Shown one piece after another: positions 20,414 through 30,061 of a stretch of DNA of 64,000 bases. Source of the DNA: Intrasporangiaceae bacterium URHB0013 (GTDB lineage: Bacteria; Actinomycetota; Actinomycetes; Actinomycetales; Dermatophilaceae). The stretch covers positions 1 to 64,000 of the forward strand of contig JIBA01000019.1 in NCBI GenBank assembly GCA_000620545.1, read 5' to 3'. A program made the position numbers and the translations under genes. How positions within the stretch are numbered: position 1 is the stretch's first letter; every line of letters begins with the position of its first letter. A model generated the notes under the pieces. It did not search any database and was not told where the DNA came from. It was given only the letters and a program-made list of their open reading frames with translations.

Positions 20414-22417
20414 ATGGTGCAGCGACTGCGAGTCCGAGGATCGATCGTGCTGGCGGGCGCCCTGCTCGCCGGCGCGGCACTGGCGGTGGAGCAGCCACCC
20501 CCCGCCGAGGCGGCACCGACGCTGCAGGTGACGACGGTGGTGTCAGGCCTCAGCCACCCGTGGGACATCACGTGGGTCGGGGACCTCATGCTCTATGACC
20601 TGCGCGCCGGTCAGGTCTGGAGCAAGCGCGGCAGCAACGCGCCGCGCCGCGTGATGATCTCCGGCTTCCCGTCGATCTACGTCAACAGCGAGGGCGGCCT
20701 GCTCGGCATGGTTGCCGACCCCGCCGCGTCGACGAACAAGCGCTTCTACACCTGCCAGGCGGTCCGCAGCTCGGCCGGCAACCCGCTCGACGTGCGCGTC
20801 CTGCGATGGCGGCTGACGAGCGACACCACCGCGGTCTCCGACGGTTCGCCGATCGTGACGGGGCTCCCGCTGTCGAGCGGTCGGCACTCCGGGTGCCGGC
20901 TGCGGTTCGGCGGCGACGGCAAGCTCTACGTCGGCACCGGTGACGCCGCCGTCGGCACCCACCCGCAGAACCTCGCCTCGCTCGGCGGCAAGGTGCTCCG
21001 GGTCAACGCCGACGGGACGATCCCGACCGACAACCCCTTCTACGCGCGCGGCGGCAACGCCCGCTACGTCTGGAACTCCGGCCACCGCAACATCCAGGGA
21101 CTCGCCCTGCGGCCGGGGACGACCGAGCTGTGGTCGGCCGAGCACGGCACGAGCCGCGACGACGAGATCAACCTCTCGGTGCGCGGTGGCAACTACGGCT
21201 GGGACCCGGTGCCGGGCTACGACGAGTCGACGCCGATGACCGACCTCACGAAGTTCCCGACCGCTCGCATCGCCATGTGGTCCTCCGGCGCCCCGACCGT
21301 CGCGACGAGCGGCGCGACCTTCCTGCGCGGCTCGGCCTGGGGCGAGTGGCAGGGCGCTCTCGCCGTCGGCCTGCTCAAGGGCGAGGGCATCTACCTCATG
21401 CGGTTCGACCCCACCCCGACGACGTCACGCGTCGCCTCGGTCACCCGGCTCGCGGCCGCGCAGGGCCACGGTCGCATCCGCGCCGTCCAGCTGGGCCCTG
21501 ACGGAGCGCTCTACTTCACGACCTCCAACGGCACGAACGACGAGATCGTGCGCATCCGGCCGACGGCAGCCGTGCCGAGCAGGTCGGCCGGCACGTTGAT
21601 CTCACCCAGCGGGGTCACGGCGACCCGCACGGGGTCGCAGGTCCTCACCTTCGTGCGCAGCACCGGCGACGGGGTGTGGTTCAAGCGCAGCACGAACGAC
21701 GGCGCGAGCTGGTCGGCGTGGACCTCCGCCGGGGTGACCTCGACGGACGCGCCGTCTGCCACGAGCTCGCGTTCCGGCCGGGTCGACCTCTTCACCCGCA
21801 ACGCGTCGAGGCAGCTCGTCCACACGTGGTTCCAGGACGGCATCCGCAAGGGTTCCGTCAACCTCGGCGGCACCGTCATCGCCCAGCACGGAGCCTCGCT
21901 CGGCAACGGCACGATGGACGTCTTCGCCCTCGCGACCACCGGCACCGCGTGGCGCAAGCACTATGACGGCACCCGCTGGAGTGGCTGGATCTCCGCCGGT
22001 GGGCGGTTCACGTCCGGCCTCTCGGCCTCCGCCGACCCGGCCGGCCGCGGGATCCTCGTCACCGGCCGCGGGACCAACGGCGCGACCTACGAGCGCACGT
22101 TCTACCCGACCACGGCCACCAGCAGCTGGGTCCAACGGGGCGACAACCTCGCTGCCTGGTCCGACCGGGCACTCGGTGACGCGTGGCCGGGTCGGGCGCT
22201 CGTCGCCGTCGGCAACGGTGTCGACCGGCGCGCCGTGGTCCAGCGCGGCGGCGTCCTCATCGGAACGTCACAGGTGTTCACGTCCGCGCCCGACGTCGTG
22301 ACCCGGTCGGACGGCACGTTCCTGCTCTTCGGCAAGGGTCCGGACGGTGACCTGCGGGTCTACGACGGCAGACCCGGGCGGTTCACCAGCACGTCCCTCG
22401 GCGGCATGCTCCGCTGA
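20414..22417 (+). CDS. Secreted PQQ-type glucose/sorbosone dehydrogenase with a C-terminal lectin-like propeller
   Basis: 667 residues with a signal peptide (1-33, ending AEA). Residues about 38-380 form a six-bladed GSDH propeller: SHPWDITWVGD start, GRHSGCRLRFGGDGKLYVGTGD, NSGHRNIQGLALRP (with the active-site His) and EHGTSRDDEINL. These are features of soluble aldose sugar dehydrogenases. Residues from about 390 resemble a PLL-like beta-propeller (W/S-rich repeats such as SNDGASWSAWTSAG). It probably oxidises extracellular sugars using PQQ; no PQQ synthesis genes are nearby, so the cofactor may be scavenged. GGGGAG precedes the ATG by 5 nt. Confidence 0.87.
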   Translation: MVQRLRVRGSIVLAGALLAGAALAVEQPPPAEAAPTLQVTTVVSGLSHPWDITWVGDLMLYDLRAGQVWSKRGSNAPRRVMISGFPSIYVNSEGGLLGMVADPAASTNKRFYTCQAVRSSAGNPLDVRVLRWRLTSDTTAVSDGSPIVTGLPLSSGRHSGCRLRFGGDGKLYVGTGDAAVGTHPQNLASLGGKVLRVNADGTIPTDNPFYARGGNARYVWNSGHRNIQGLALRPGTTELWSAEHGTSRDDEINLSVRGGNYGWDPVPGYDESTPMTDLTKFPTARIAMWSSGAPTVATSGATFLRGSAWGEWQGALAVGLLKGEGIYLMRFDPTPTTSRVASVTRLAAAQGHGRIRAVQLGPDGALYFTTSNGTNDEIVRIRPTAAVPSRSAGTLISPSGVTATRTGSQVLTFVRSTGDGVWFKRSTNDGASWSAWTSAGVTSTDAPSATSSRSGRVDLFTRNASRQLVHTWFQDGIRKGSVNLGGTVIAQHGASLGNGTMDVFALATTGTAWRKHYDGTRWSGWISAGGRFTSGLSASADPAGRGILVTGRGTNGATYERTFYPTTATSSWVQRGDNLAAWSDRALGDAWPGRALVAVGNGVDRRAVVQRGGVLIGTSQVFTSAPDVVTRSDGTFLLFGKGPDGDLRVYDGRPGRFTSTSLGGMLR

Positions 22418-22441
22418 GACTCTCTCGTCCTCGCCGTGGTC

Positions 22442-22473
22442 CCGGGGCGGCGGGCGCTGGACCGCCGCCCCGG
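22442..22473 (+). terminator. Hairpin terminator after the sugar dehydrogenase
   Basis: Perfect 12-bp arms CCGGGGCGGCGG (22442-22453) and CCGCCGCCCCGG (22462-22473) with an 8-nt loop, 24 bp after the stop. Confidence 0.7.
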
Positions 22474-22590
22474 ACGAAGGATCGGCGGCCGCGGCGGCTT
22501 CGCCCTGACGGGTCCCCGCCCGTGTGGGCGTCCACACACCGAGCAACGGTGTCCAAGGGGTGGGCACGTGGGGTTCAATGGCTGCGGTGA

Positions 22591-23805
<1,215 letters not shown>

Positions 23806-23820
23806 GTCCCAGAGCTACGC

Positions 23821-23840
23821 CCCCGGGCTGAGACCCGGGG
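23821..23840 (+). terminator. Hairpin terminator after serC
   Basis: CCCCGGG/CCCGGGG arms of 7 bp with a 6-nt loop, 15 bp after the serC stop. Confidence 0.55.
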
Positions 23841-24003
23841 CGGAGTCCCCCGGGCTCCTGCCGCACGTGCCGAGAGGGCCAGCTCCCGTATGCCGGGTGC
23901 TGGCCCTCCGCGCACGCGTGCCCACGCGCGTGACCTTTCGACGGGACCCTCGTTGTGCCGTGCAGACCGCCCACGGGGGCGGCTGTCGCACCGAGGAGTC
24001 ACC

Positions 24004-25362
24004 ATGGTCCGCATCGTCCGCGCCGGCACCACCGCGCGCCGGGTCGCTGCAGCCGTGCCGGTCATCGCCCTGGCCACGGCGGGCATCGCGTTCGCTGCCA
24101 CCCGCGGCCCCGACCCGGCCACGCCGACGGCGGCGATCACCGTGCCCGACCGGGCCATCACCGAGGGAAGCCCGCTCTACCCGCAGGCCGGTCCCGCGCC
24201 CGCACCGATGCAGCTGCCCCCGATCTACCAGACCTTCACCCGCGACTACGCCCGCGTCGACGTGCCGGCCGAGTCGCGCGGCGCGATCTCCGCCATCGAC
24301 TCGCTCGCCCCCGTCCGCCTGGACGCGAACGGCATACCGGCCGTGGCCGTCACGGCCTACCAGCGTGCTGCCGGCGTCCTCGGCGCCATCAAGCCCGGCT
24401 GCGGCGTCGACTGGGCCCTGCTCGGGGCCATCGGCCGGGTCGAGAGCAACCACGCGCGCTTCGGCGGCAACGTGCTCGACGGCAGCGGCATCGCCCGCCC
24501 CGGCATCATCGGCATCCCGCTCGACGGCTCGCGCGGCACGGCCCGCATCACCGACACCGACGGCGGCGCCCTCGACCGGGACGCCGTGTTCGACCGGGCC
24601 GTGGGCCCGATGCAGTTCATCCCGACGTCGTGGTCGATGGCCGGCCGCGACGGCGACGGCGACGGCGACGCCAATCCGCAGAGCCTCGCCGACGCCGTCA
24701 CGGGCGCGGGCGTGCTGCTCTGCTCGGGCGGCGCCGACCTGCGCCAGCCGGGTGCGGCCTACCGCGCCGTGCTGCGCTACAACCACTCCGACTCCTACGT
24801 CCGCACGGTCCTGTCCATTGCCGACGCCTACCGCCGCGGCGTGACCGTGGTCCCCATGAGCGCGATCCCCGCTGCCCGCCCCGCTCCCGGGACGGGCTCG
24901 GCCACCCCCGAGGGCTCGGGCTTCGCGTATGCCGGTTCACCGGCCCCCCGTTCGACGGCTTCGCCGAGCGCACGCCCCACACCGAGCTCCTCGGCGAAGC
25001 CGTCACCCGCGCCGTCCCGCACGTCGAAGCCGGCCCCCTCGCCGAAGCCGTCCGCAGAGGCGAAGCCGGCCCCGAAGCCGAAGCCCGCACCGAAGCCGGG
25101 GTCGCCCGGGCTGCCCGTCCCGCTTCCGCGGGTGCCCGGCGTCCCGCTGCCCTCGGTCACCGTGCCGCTCCCGTCGGGAACGAAGCTGCCCGTGCCGCCG
25201 CTGCCGGCCGAGATCGTGCGGCTGCTCGCGCTGCCCCACCTGCCGCTCCTGGGCGGCGACCCCAAGGACCTGGTCCGCGTGCTCGACCCGCTCACGGCGA
25301 AGGTCGTCTGCGTCCTCGACTCCAAGGTCGTGACGTGTCCCCCCGGAGGTCTGCTCGGCTGA
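24004..25362 (+). CDS. Secreted lytic murein transglycosylase with long Pro-rich tail
   Basis: 452 residues from ATG 24004 (GAGGAG 5 nt upstream). A signal/anchor segment (about 12-32) is followed by an SLT-type lysozyme-like domain (about 110-285) with catalytic Glu in LGAIGRVESNHAR, the AVGPMQFIPTSW motif and RYNHSDSYVRTVL. Residues about 300-400 are a Pro/Ala/Ser/Lys low-complexity linker with PKP repeats, and the last ~50 residues contain two Cys that may form a disulfide. It should cleave peptidoglycan between MurNAc and GlcNAc at the cell surface. The asparagine-, aspartate-rich GRDGDGDGDANPQS loop is typical of this actinobacterial family. Confidence 0.9.
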   Translation: MVRIVRAGTTARRVAAAVPVIALATAGIAFAATRGPDPATPTAAITVPDRAITEGSPLYPQAGPAPAPMQLPPIYQTFTRDYARVDVPAESRGAISAIDSLAPVRLDANGIPAVAVTAYQRAAGVLGAIKPGCGVDWALLGAIGRVESNHARFGGNVLDGSGIARPGIIGIPLDGSRGTARITDTDGGALDRDAVFDRAVGPMQFIPTSWSMAGRDGDGDGDANPQSLADAVTGAGVLLCSGGADLRQPGAAYRAVLRYNHSDSYVRTVLSIADAYRRGVTVVPMSAIPAARPAPGTGSATPEGSGFAYAGSPAPRSTASPSARPTPSSSAKPSPAPSRTSKPAPSPKPSAEAKPAPKPKPAPKPGSPGLPVPLPRVPGVPLPSVTVPLPSGTKLPVPPLPAEIVRLLALPHLPLLGGDPKDLVRVLDPLTAKVVCVLDSKVVTCPPGGLLG

Positions 25363-25396
25363 TCCGACCCCCCGCCGGTCGAGCAGCACCCTCCCG

Positions 25397-25430
25397 CGGG
25401 AGCGGTCGCCCTGTCGGGCGGCCGCTCCCG
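25397..25430. terminator. Bidirectional hairpin between the transglycosylase and ferritin genes
   Basis: A 15-bp stem (25397-25411 with 25416-25430, one G-T pair) and a 4-nt loop separates two convergent genes and can serve both. Confidence 0.7.
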
Positions 25431-25443
25431 TCGTCCGGCTCCG

Positions 25444-25974
25444 TCAGGCGTCGGCGCCCGCGATGGGCGGCGCCGACGCGTCCGCGGACTCGCGGCCGCC
25501 TTCGCGGCGGAGGTACTCCTCGATGTTCTCGACGTCCGCGCGGTTGCGCTCGACGACGGTCAGCAGGTCGGACATCGAGCTGACCTCCTCGACCTGCTCC
25601 TTGATGAACCACTGCATGAACTGGTCCGAGGCGAAGTCGTGCTCCTCGCGCGCGACGGCCGTGAGCGCGTTGACCTGGTCCGTGACCCGCTTCTCCTGGG
25701 CCAGGGCGAGCTGCACGGGCTCGACGATGTCGGCGAAGGCGTTCGTCGGGGCTGCCACGCCCGGGATCGCTACGGTCGAGTCGGTGTCGAGCAGGAACTG
25801 GACCATCATCATCGCGTGGTCGCGCTCCTCGAGCGCCTGCCGGTAGAACAGGGCCGCCATCTGGGGCATCGTCAGGCTGTCGTAGTAGACGGCGATGGCG
25901 ACGTACTGCTGGTGGGCGGCGTACTCGTGGGCGATCTGCTCGTTGAGCAGGTCGACGAACCTCTGGGCGGCCAT
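25444..25974 (-). CDS. Ferritin
   Basis: 176 residues from ATG 25974 (GAGGAG 6 nt upstream). A four-helix ferritin with ferroxidase ligands visible: Glu in NEQIAHEYAAHQQY, the EERDHA pair in helix B, and EEVSSM in helix D. It stores iron as a 24-mer; similar proteins are called BfrB/Ftn in actinobacteria. No heme-ligating Met is evident, favouring ferritin over bacterioferritin. Regulation by the DtxR-type repressor of this window is plausible but no iron box was found upstream. Confidence 0.92.
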   Translation of the reverse strand: MAAQRFVDLLNEQIAHEYAAHQQYVAIAVYYDSLTMPQMAALFYRQALEERDHAMMMVQFLLDTDSTVAIPGVAAPTNAFADIVEPVQLALAQEKRVTDQVNALTAVAREEHDFASDQFMQWFIKEQVEEVSSMSDLLTVVERNRADVENIEEYLRREGGRESADASAPPIAGADA

Positions 25975-26115
25975 GATGGCTCCTCGGCACTGGTCTCGAC
26001 GGGTGGGGCAGGTGCCCATCCTAGGGAGGAGGCCCCAGCCGGTCCGCCGGCCGCCTCGGCGTCGGGCCCGGGCCGGGGGCGAGGGAGCCGCGCGGCGCCG
26101 GCGGGGCAGGGCGGC

Positions 26116-26205
26116 TCAGCGGTTGACGAGCGCTGCGATGACGGCGATCGCGATGAAGAGCACGAGGGCCGCGACGGTGATGCGGTGGCGGAACTTGAAG
26201 TTCAC
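26116..26205 (-). CDS. 29-residue single-span membrane microprotein coupled to an MFS exporter
   Basis: GTG 26205 overlaps the stop of the MFS gene (GTGA) and the frame runs to TGA at 26118-26116. It encodes a short basic N-terminus (NFKFRHR) followed by one hydrophobic helix (ITVAALVLFIAIAVIAALV) and NR. GAGGTG lies 5 nt upstream within the MFS gene. Such coupled microproteins often bind and tune transporters (as AcrZ with AcrB); that role is inferred. The helix composition, overlap and ribosome site make a chance ORF unlikely. Confidence 0.62.
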   Translation of the reverse strand: MNFKFRHRITVAALVLFIAIAVIAALVNR

Positions 26206-27488
26206 TTGGTCACCTCGGGGGCCGAGGGCACCACCGAGGCGAGCTGGATCCGGAGTCGGGGGCGCCGTTGGGTCTGGATGGTCACCGCGACATTCTGCCG
26301 ACGTGCGACCCAGAGGGCCACCGCGACCAGGCTGAGCCCCACGGCGACGGTACCGATGGCGATCGTCCAGCGCGGGCCCCAGACGTCACCGATCCACCCG
26401 ATGACCGGGGCTCCGACAGGTGTGCCGCCCATGAAGATGGCCATGTAGAGCGCCATGACCCTGCCGCGCATCACGGGGTCGACGCTGACCTGGACCATGG
26501 CATTGGCCGTGGTCAGCGCGGTGAGGGCGGCCAGGCCCGTCGGGACGAGGAAGACGGCGAACATCACGTAGTTGGGGGCCGTCGAGAGCAGGGCCGTCGA
26601 CACGGTGAAGCCGGCGAGGGCGACCAGGAGCACGCGGAGCCGAGGTCGGGCCCGTCGCGCCGAGAGCAGGGCCGCGGTGAGCGAGCCGATGGCCATGATC
26701 GAGCCGAGCAGGCCGTACTCCCCCGGGCCCTTGTCGAAGACCTTCGTGGCCATGAGCGCCATCGTCAGCTGGAAGTTCATGCCGAACGTCCCGAGCACGA
26801 AGACGAGGGCCATGATGAGCACCAGGTCTGGCCGGCCCCTGACATAGCGCAGGCCCTGGCGGATCTGGCCCTTGCCCCGGGCGCGCGGTGACGGGGTGAG
26901 CAGGCTGGTGTTCAGCCGGAGCAGCGCGACGAGCACGAAGAGGAACGTAGCGGCGTTGACGTAGAGCGCGGGCGCGATGCCGAACCAGGCGATGACCAGG
27001 CCGGCGACGGCCGGTCCGACGAGGCGGCCGAGGTTGAAGGACGCACTGTTGAGGGCGACGGCGTTGGGCAGGTGCTCGGTGTCGACCATCTCGGAGACGA
27101 ACGTCTGGCGGGCCGGGTTGTCGACGGCGGTCGCGACGCCCTGCACGAACGCGAGGGCATAGACGTGCCACAGCTCGACCACCCCGGCAGCGGTGAGCAC
27201 CGCGAGCAGCAGGGCCGTCGCGAGGAGCGCGGTCTGGGTGAGGAAGAGGATGCGACGCTTCGGGAAGCGGTCGACGAGCATCCCGGCGAACGGCGCGAGG
27301 ATGAGGAACGGCAGGAACTGCAGTCCCGTGACGATGCCGAGCGCCGTCGAGGAGTGGTCCGTGAGGACCGTGAGCACGAGCCAGTCCTGGGCGACGCGCC
27401 CCATCCACGTGCCGACGTTGGAGACGATCGCGCCGGAGGCGTAGATGCGGTAGTTCGGGATCGAGAGCGAGTGGAAGGTGGGGCTCAT
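26202..27488 (-). CDS. MFS exporter (EntS-like)
   Basis: 428 residues from ATG 27488, overlapping the MarR gene stop (ATGA). Twelve hydrophobic segments; the start FHSLSIPNYRIYASGAIVSNVGTWM and LVDRFPKRRILFLTQ (TM2-3 loop), DNPARQTFVSEMV are typical of the MFS_3/EntS group of siderophore, macrolide or drug exporters. Encoded behind a MarR regulator, it is likely an inducible efflux pump. Confidence 0.9.
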   Translation of the reverse strand: MSPTFHSLSIPNYRIYASGAIVSNVGTWMGRVAQDWLVLTVLTDHSSTALGIVTGLQFLPFLILAPFAGMLVDRFPKRRILFLTQTALLATALLLAVLTAAGVVELWHVYALAFVQGVATAVDNPARQTFVSEMVDTEHLPNAVALNSASFNLGRLVGPAVAGLVIAWFGIAPALYVNAATFLFVLVALLRLNTSLLTPSPRARGKGQIRQGLRYVRGRPDLVLIMALVFVLGTFGMNFQLTMALMATKVFDKGPGEYGLLGSIMAIGSLTAALLSARRARPRLRVLLVALAGFTVSTALLSTAPNYVMFAVFLVPTGLAALTALTTANAMVQVSVDPVMRGRVMALYMAIFMGGTPVGAPVIGWIGDVWGPRWTIAIGTVAVGLSLVAVALWVARRQNVAVTIQTQRRPRLRIQLASVVPSAPEVTK

Positions 27489-27934
27489 TCGCTGGCCACC
27501 TTGGCCAGCACGGCTGCGGCCCGCTGGAGCAGCTCCCGCTCCGCGTCCGTCAGCTGCTCGAACCGCGAGAGCATCCACTCGTCGCGGTGCCGGCGGATCC
27601 GCTTGAGCGACTTCCGGCCCTCAGGGGTCAGCGACAGGATCACCTGACGGCCGTCGGTGGGGTCGTCGGCCCGCGAGACGTAACCGCGCTCGACGAGCAT
27701 GTTCGTCGTGCGCTTCATGCTGGGGGCGGAGACGCGCTCGATGTCGGCGAGCTCGCTGTTGGTGCGAGCCGTGCCCTCGAGCCGGCAGAGCACCGAGAAC
27801 TGGTGCGGGGGCAGCTCACGGTCGGACTCGAAACGGACCCGCCGCGAGATGCGCATGCAGGCGAGTCGGATGTCGTTGGAGAGCGAGACGAGCTCGCTTC
27901 TCGAGAGCTGGGCGATCGGGTTCTTGGCAGTCAA
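27485..27934 (-). CDS. MarR-family transcriptional regulator
   Basis: 149 residues, TTG start at 27934 with GAGGA 7 nt upstream. A winged helix is evident: LPPHQFSVLCRLEGTARTNSELADIERVSAPSMKRTTNMLVERGYVSRADDP followed by the wing DGRQVILSLTPEG. First gene of a regulator-MFS-microprotein operon with 4-nt overlaps. A 6-14-6 inverted repeat 34 bp upstream is a candidate autoregulatory operator. Confidence 0.92.
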   Translation of the reverse strand: MTAKNPIAQLSRSELVSLSNDIRLACMRISRRVRFESDRELPPHQFSVLCRLEGTARTNSELADIERVSAPSMKRTTNMLVERGYVSRADDPTDGRQVILSLTPEGRKSLKRIRRHRDEWMLSRFEQLTDAERELLQRAAAVLAKVASE

Positions 27935-27967
27935 GGGCGGATCCTCGGAAGTACAGTCTGGTGATCC

Positions 27968-27993
27968 TTAGCCTAACTCATTACCTCGGCTAA
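27968..27993 (-). promoter_or_regulatory. Candidate MarR operator
   Basis: Perfect 6-bp inverted repeats TTAGCC (27968-27973) and GGCTAA (27988-27993) are centred about 46 bp before the marR start. Size and AT-rich arms, unusual at this GC content, fit a MarR dimer site overlapping the promoter. Confidence 0.5.
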
Positions 27994-28058
27994 CCATTCC
28001 CAACCTTGGACACGTTGGACAGGTCGGACATCCGGGGCCGACCGGGGGGCGTACGCGG

Positions 28059-28088
28059 ACGGCCCCCTCCCGAGCGGGAGGGGGCCGT
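28059..28088 (-). terminator. Hairpin terminator of the purine permease gene
   Basis: A perfect 13-bp stem (28059-28071 with 28076-28088) with loop GAGC, about 55 bp after the permease stop on the minus strand. Confidence 0.75.
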
Positions 28089-28143
28089 GACGGCATACGC
28101 GCTCTGGCGAGGGGCCGAGCGCACCGCGCGCTGCGGGACGGGC

Positions 28144-29640
28144 TCAGGTGAGCATCGACTCGAGCGGCGCCTTGATGAAGTAGACGACGAAGAACGCGGC
28201 CACGATCCAGAGCAGCGGGTGGATCTGGCGCCGCTTGCCGCGGGCCATCTTGATGAGCACCCACGCGATGAAGCCTGCTCCGATGCCGACGGTGATGTTG
28301 TAGGTGAACGGCATGAGCACGATGGTGAGGAACGCGGGCAGGGCGACCTCCATGTCGTCCCAGTCGATGTTCTTGACCTGGGTCATCATGAGGAAGCCGA
28401 CGATGACGAGTGCCGGGGCCGCGGCCTCCGACGGGACGACTGCGAACAGCGGCGCGAGGAACGTCGCGAGCAGGAAGAGGACGCCAGTCACGACCGAGGC
28501 GAGACCCGTGCGGGCTCCCTCCTCGACGCCGGACGCCGACTCGATGTAGGACGTGTTGCTGCTGATGCCACCGGCGCCACCGCCGATGGCAGCGACGGAG
28601 TCGACCACGAGGATCCGGTCGGTGTGGGGCGGGTTGCCGTCCTCGTCGAGCAGCTTGGCCTCGGTGCCGATCGCGACGACGGTGCCCATCGTGTCGAAGA
28701 AGTCGGCGAGCAGCAGGGAGAAGACGAACATGACGGCCGTGACGAAGCCGATCTTCTCGAACGAGCCGAGGAGGTTGAACTGGCCGAGGATGCCGAGGTC
28801 GGGGGTGTTGGTGATCGAGTCGGGCAGCCTGGGCACGGTCAGGGCCCACGCCGAGGGGTTGGTCAGGGCGCCCTTGTCGTCGAAGACGCGCGGCCCGATG
28901 CTGAAGATCGCCTCGAGCACCATCGCGAGGACGGTCGCCGCGACGATGCCGATGAGGATCGCACCCTTCACCTTGCGGATGAGCAGGACCGCGATGAGCA
29001 GGACGCCGACGACGAAGACCAGGGTGGGCCAGCCCTCGAGGCTGCCGCCGATGCCGAGCTCGCTCGGCACCGAGCCGGGGGTGGAGGGACGGCGGGCGAA
29101 GCCGGCGTCGATGACGCCGATGTAGGCGATGAAGAGGCCGATGCCGACCGAGATCGCGACCTTGAGCGGCCCCGGGATCGCCTTGAAGACCGCCTTGCGG
29201 AAGCCCGTGAGCACGAGCACGAGGATGATGACGCCCTCGATGACGACGAGGCCCATGAGGTCGGCGAAGGTGATCTTCTCGGCCGAGTGGGTCAGCACCA
29301 TGCCGGTGATGAGGCCGTTGATGCCGAGGCCGGCGGCCAGCGCGATGGGGAAGTTCGCGACGAGGCCCATGAGGATCGACATGACTCCGGCGATGACGGC
29401 CGTGCCGACCGCGACGAGCAGCTTGCTCTGGTTCAGGTCGGTCGTGCCGCCGATCATGGTGCCCGAGCCGTCGACGACGCCCGAGAGGATGATGGGGTTG
29501 AGGACCACGATGTAGACCATCGTGAAGAAGGTGACGAAGCCGCCCCGGACCTCGCGAGCGACGGTGGACCCGCGCTGGGTGATCTTGAAGAAGCCGTCGA
29601 GCCCGGTCTCGGTGGGCGCTGTGCGTGTATCCGTCGACAT
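28144..29640 (-). CDS. NCS2-family purine permease (AzgA-like)
   Basis: 498 residues from ATG 29640 (an ATG at 29649 is also in frame). About 12-14 membrane segments; REVRGGFVTFFTMVYIVVLNP near the start, GLGINGLI, DFFDTMGT and SSNTSYIESASGVEEGARTGLAS are the hallmark of the AzgA subgroup of NCS2 transporters, which take up adenine, guanine or hypoxanthine with protons. No clear ribosome site is visible. Terminated by a strong hairpin. Confidence 0.9.
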   Translation of the reverse strand: MSTDTRTAPTETGLDGFFKITQRGSTVAREVRGGFVTFFTMVYIVVLNPIILSGVVDGSGTMIGGTTDLNQSKLLVAVGTAVIAGVMSILMGLVANFPIALAAGLGINGLITGMVLTHSAEKITFADLMGLVVIEGVIILVLVLTGFRKAVFKAIPGPLKVAISVGIGLFIAYIGVIDAGFARRPSTPGSVPSELGIGGSLEGWPTLVFVVGVLLIAVLLIRKVKGAILIGIVAATVLAMVLEAIFSIGPRVFDDKGALTNPSAWALTVPRLPDSITNTPDLGILGQFNLLGSFEKIGFVTAVMFVFSLLLADFFDTMGTVVAIGTEAKLLDEDGNPPHTDRILVVDSVAAIGGGAGGISSNTSYIESASGVEEGARTGLASVVTGVLFLLATFLAPLFAVVPSEAAAPALVIVGFLMMTQVKNIDWDDMEVALPAFLTIVLMPFTYNITVGIGAGFIAWVLIKMARGKRRQIHPLLWIVAAFFVVYFIKAPLESMLT

Positions 29641-29684
29641 GACGGACATTTTAGTGGCGGCGTGGAGCGCCTCCGACCAGACCC

Positions 29685-29690
29685 TAGGCT
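29685..29690 (+). promoter_or_regulatory. -10 element (TAGGCT) of the leaderless DUF2530 gene
   Basis: TAGGCT is followed by 6 nt and GTG 29697. Confidence 0.55.
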
Positions 29691-29696
29691 GTGTGC

Positions 29697-29975
29697 GTGA
29701 CCGACGAGACCACCCCCGACGCACCTCCCGCGTCTGACCGGGCGCCCCAGCCGGAGCCCGCACCTCTCGAGCCGCTGCACGTGCCGATGCTGCGGATCAT
29801 CGAGGTCGGGCTCGCCGTGTGGGTCGTCGCCCTCGTCGTCACGCTCGTCGTGCCCGCCCTGCACGAGGGTGACCGGGACTGGTGGCCGTGGACGTGCGTG
29901 GCCGGCTTCGTGCTCGGGGTGATCGGCTGGGCCTACGTGCGCCGCGGTCGCGGCAACGCGAGCGACGCCGTCTGA
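29697..29975 (+). CDS. DUF2530 membrane protein
   Basis: 92 residues from GTG 29697 (a GTG at 29691 is in frame). An acidic Pro-rich N-terminus, then two membrane helices (VGLAVWVVALVVTLVVPALH and TCVAGFVLGVIGWAYVRRGRG) with a DRDWWPWTCVAG turn, the core of the actinobacterial DUF2530 family. Function unknown. Divergent from the purine permease. Confidence 0.82.
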   Translation: MTDETTPDAPPASDRAPQPEPAPLEPLHVPMLRIIEVGLAVWVVALVVTLVVPALHEGDRDWWPWTCVAGFVLGVIGWAYVRRGRGNASDAV

Positions 29976-30061
29976 GCACGCCGGCCCGGCCGTGCCGGCT
30001 CCAGACGGGGGGAAACCAACCGCTCCGGTATGCCGCGTGGCCCGTCCGTCGACGAGTGACG

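Noticed and set aside
25444-26019. Iron-regulated promoter for ferritin
   Set aside because: No TTAGG-type palindrome was found upstream of the ferritin start, so regulation by the DtxR homolog is not claimed.
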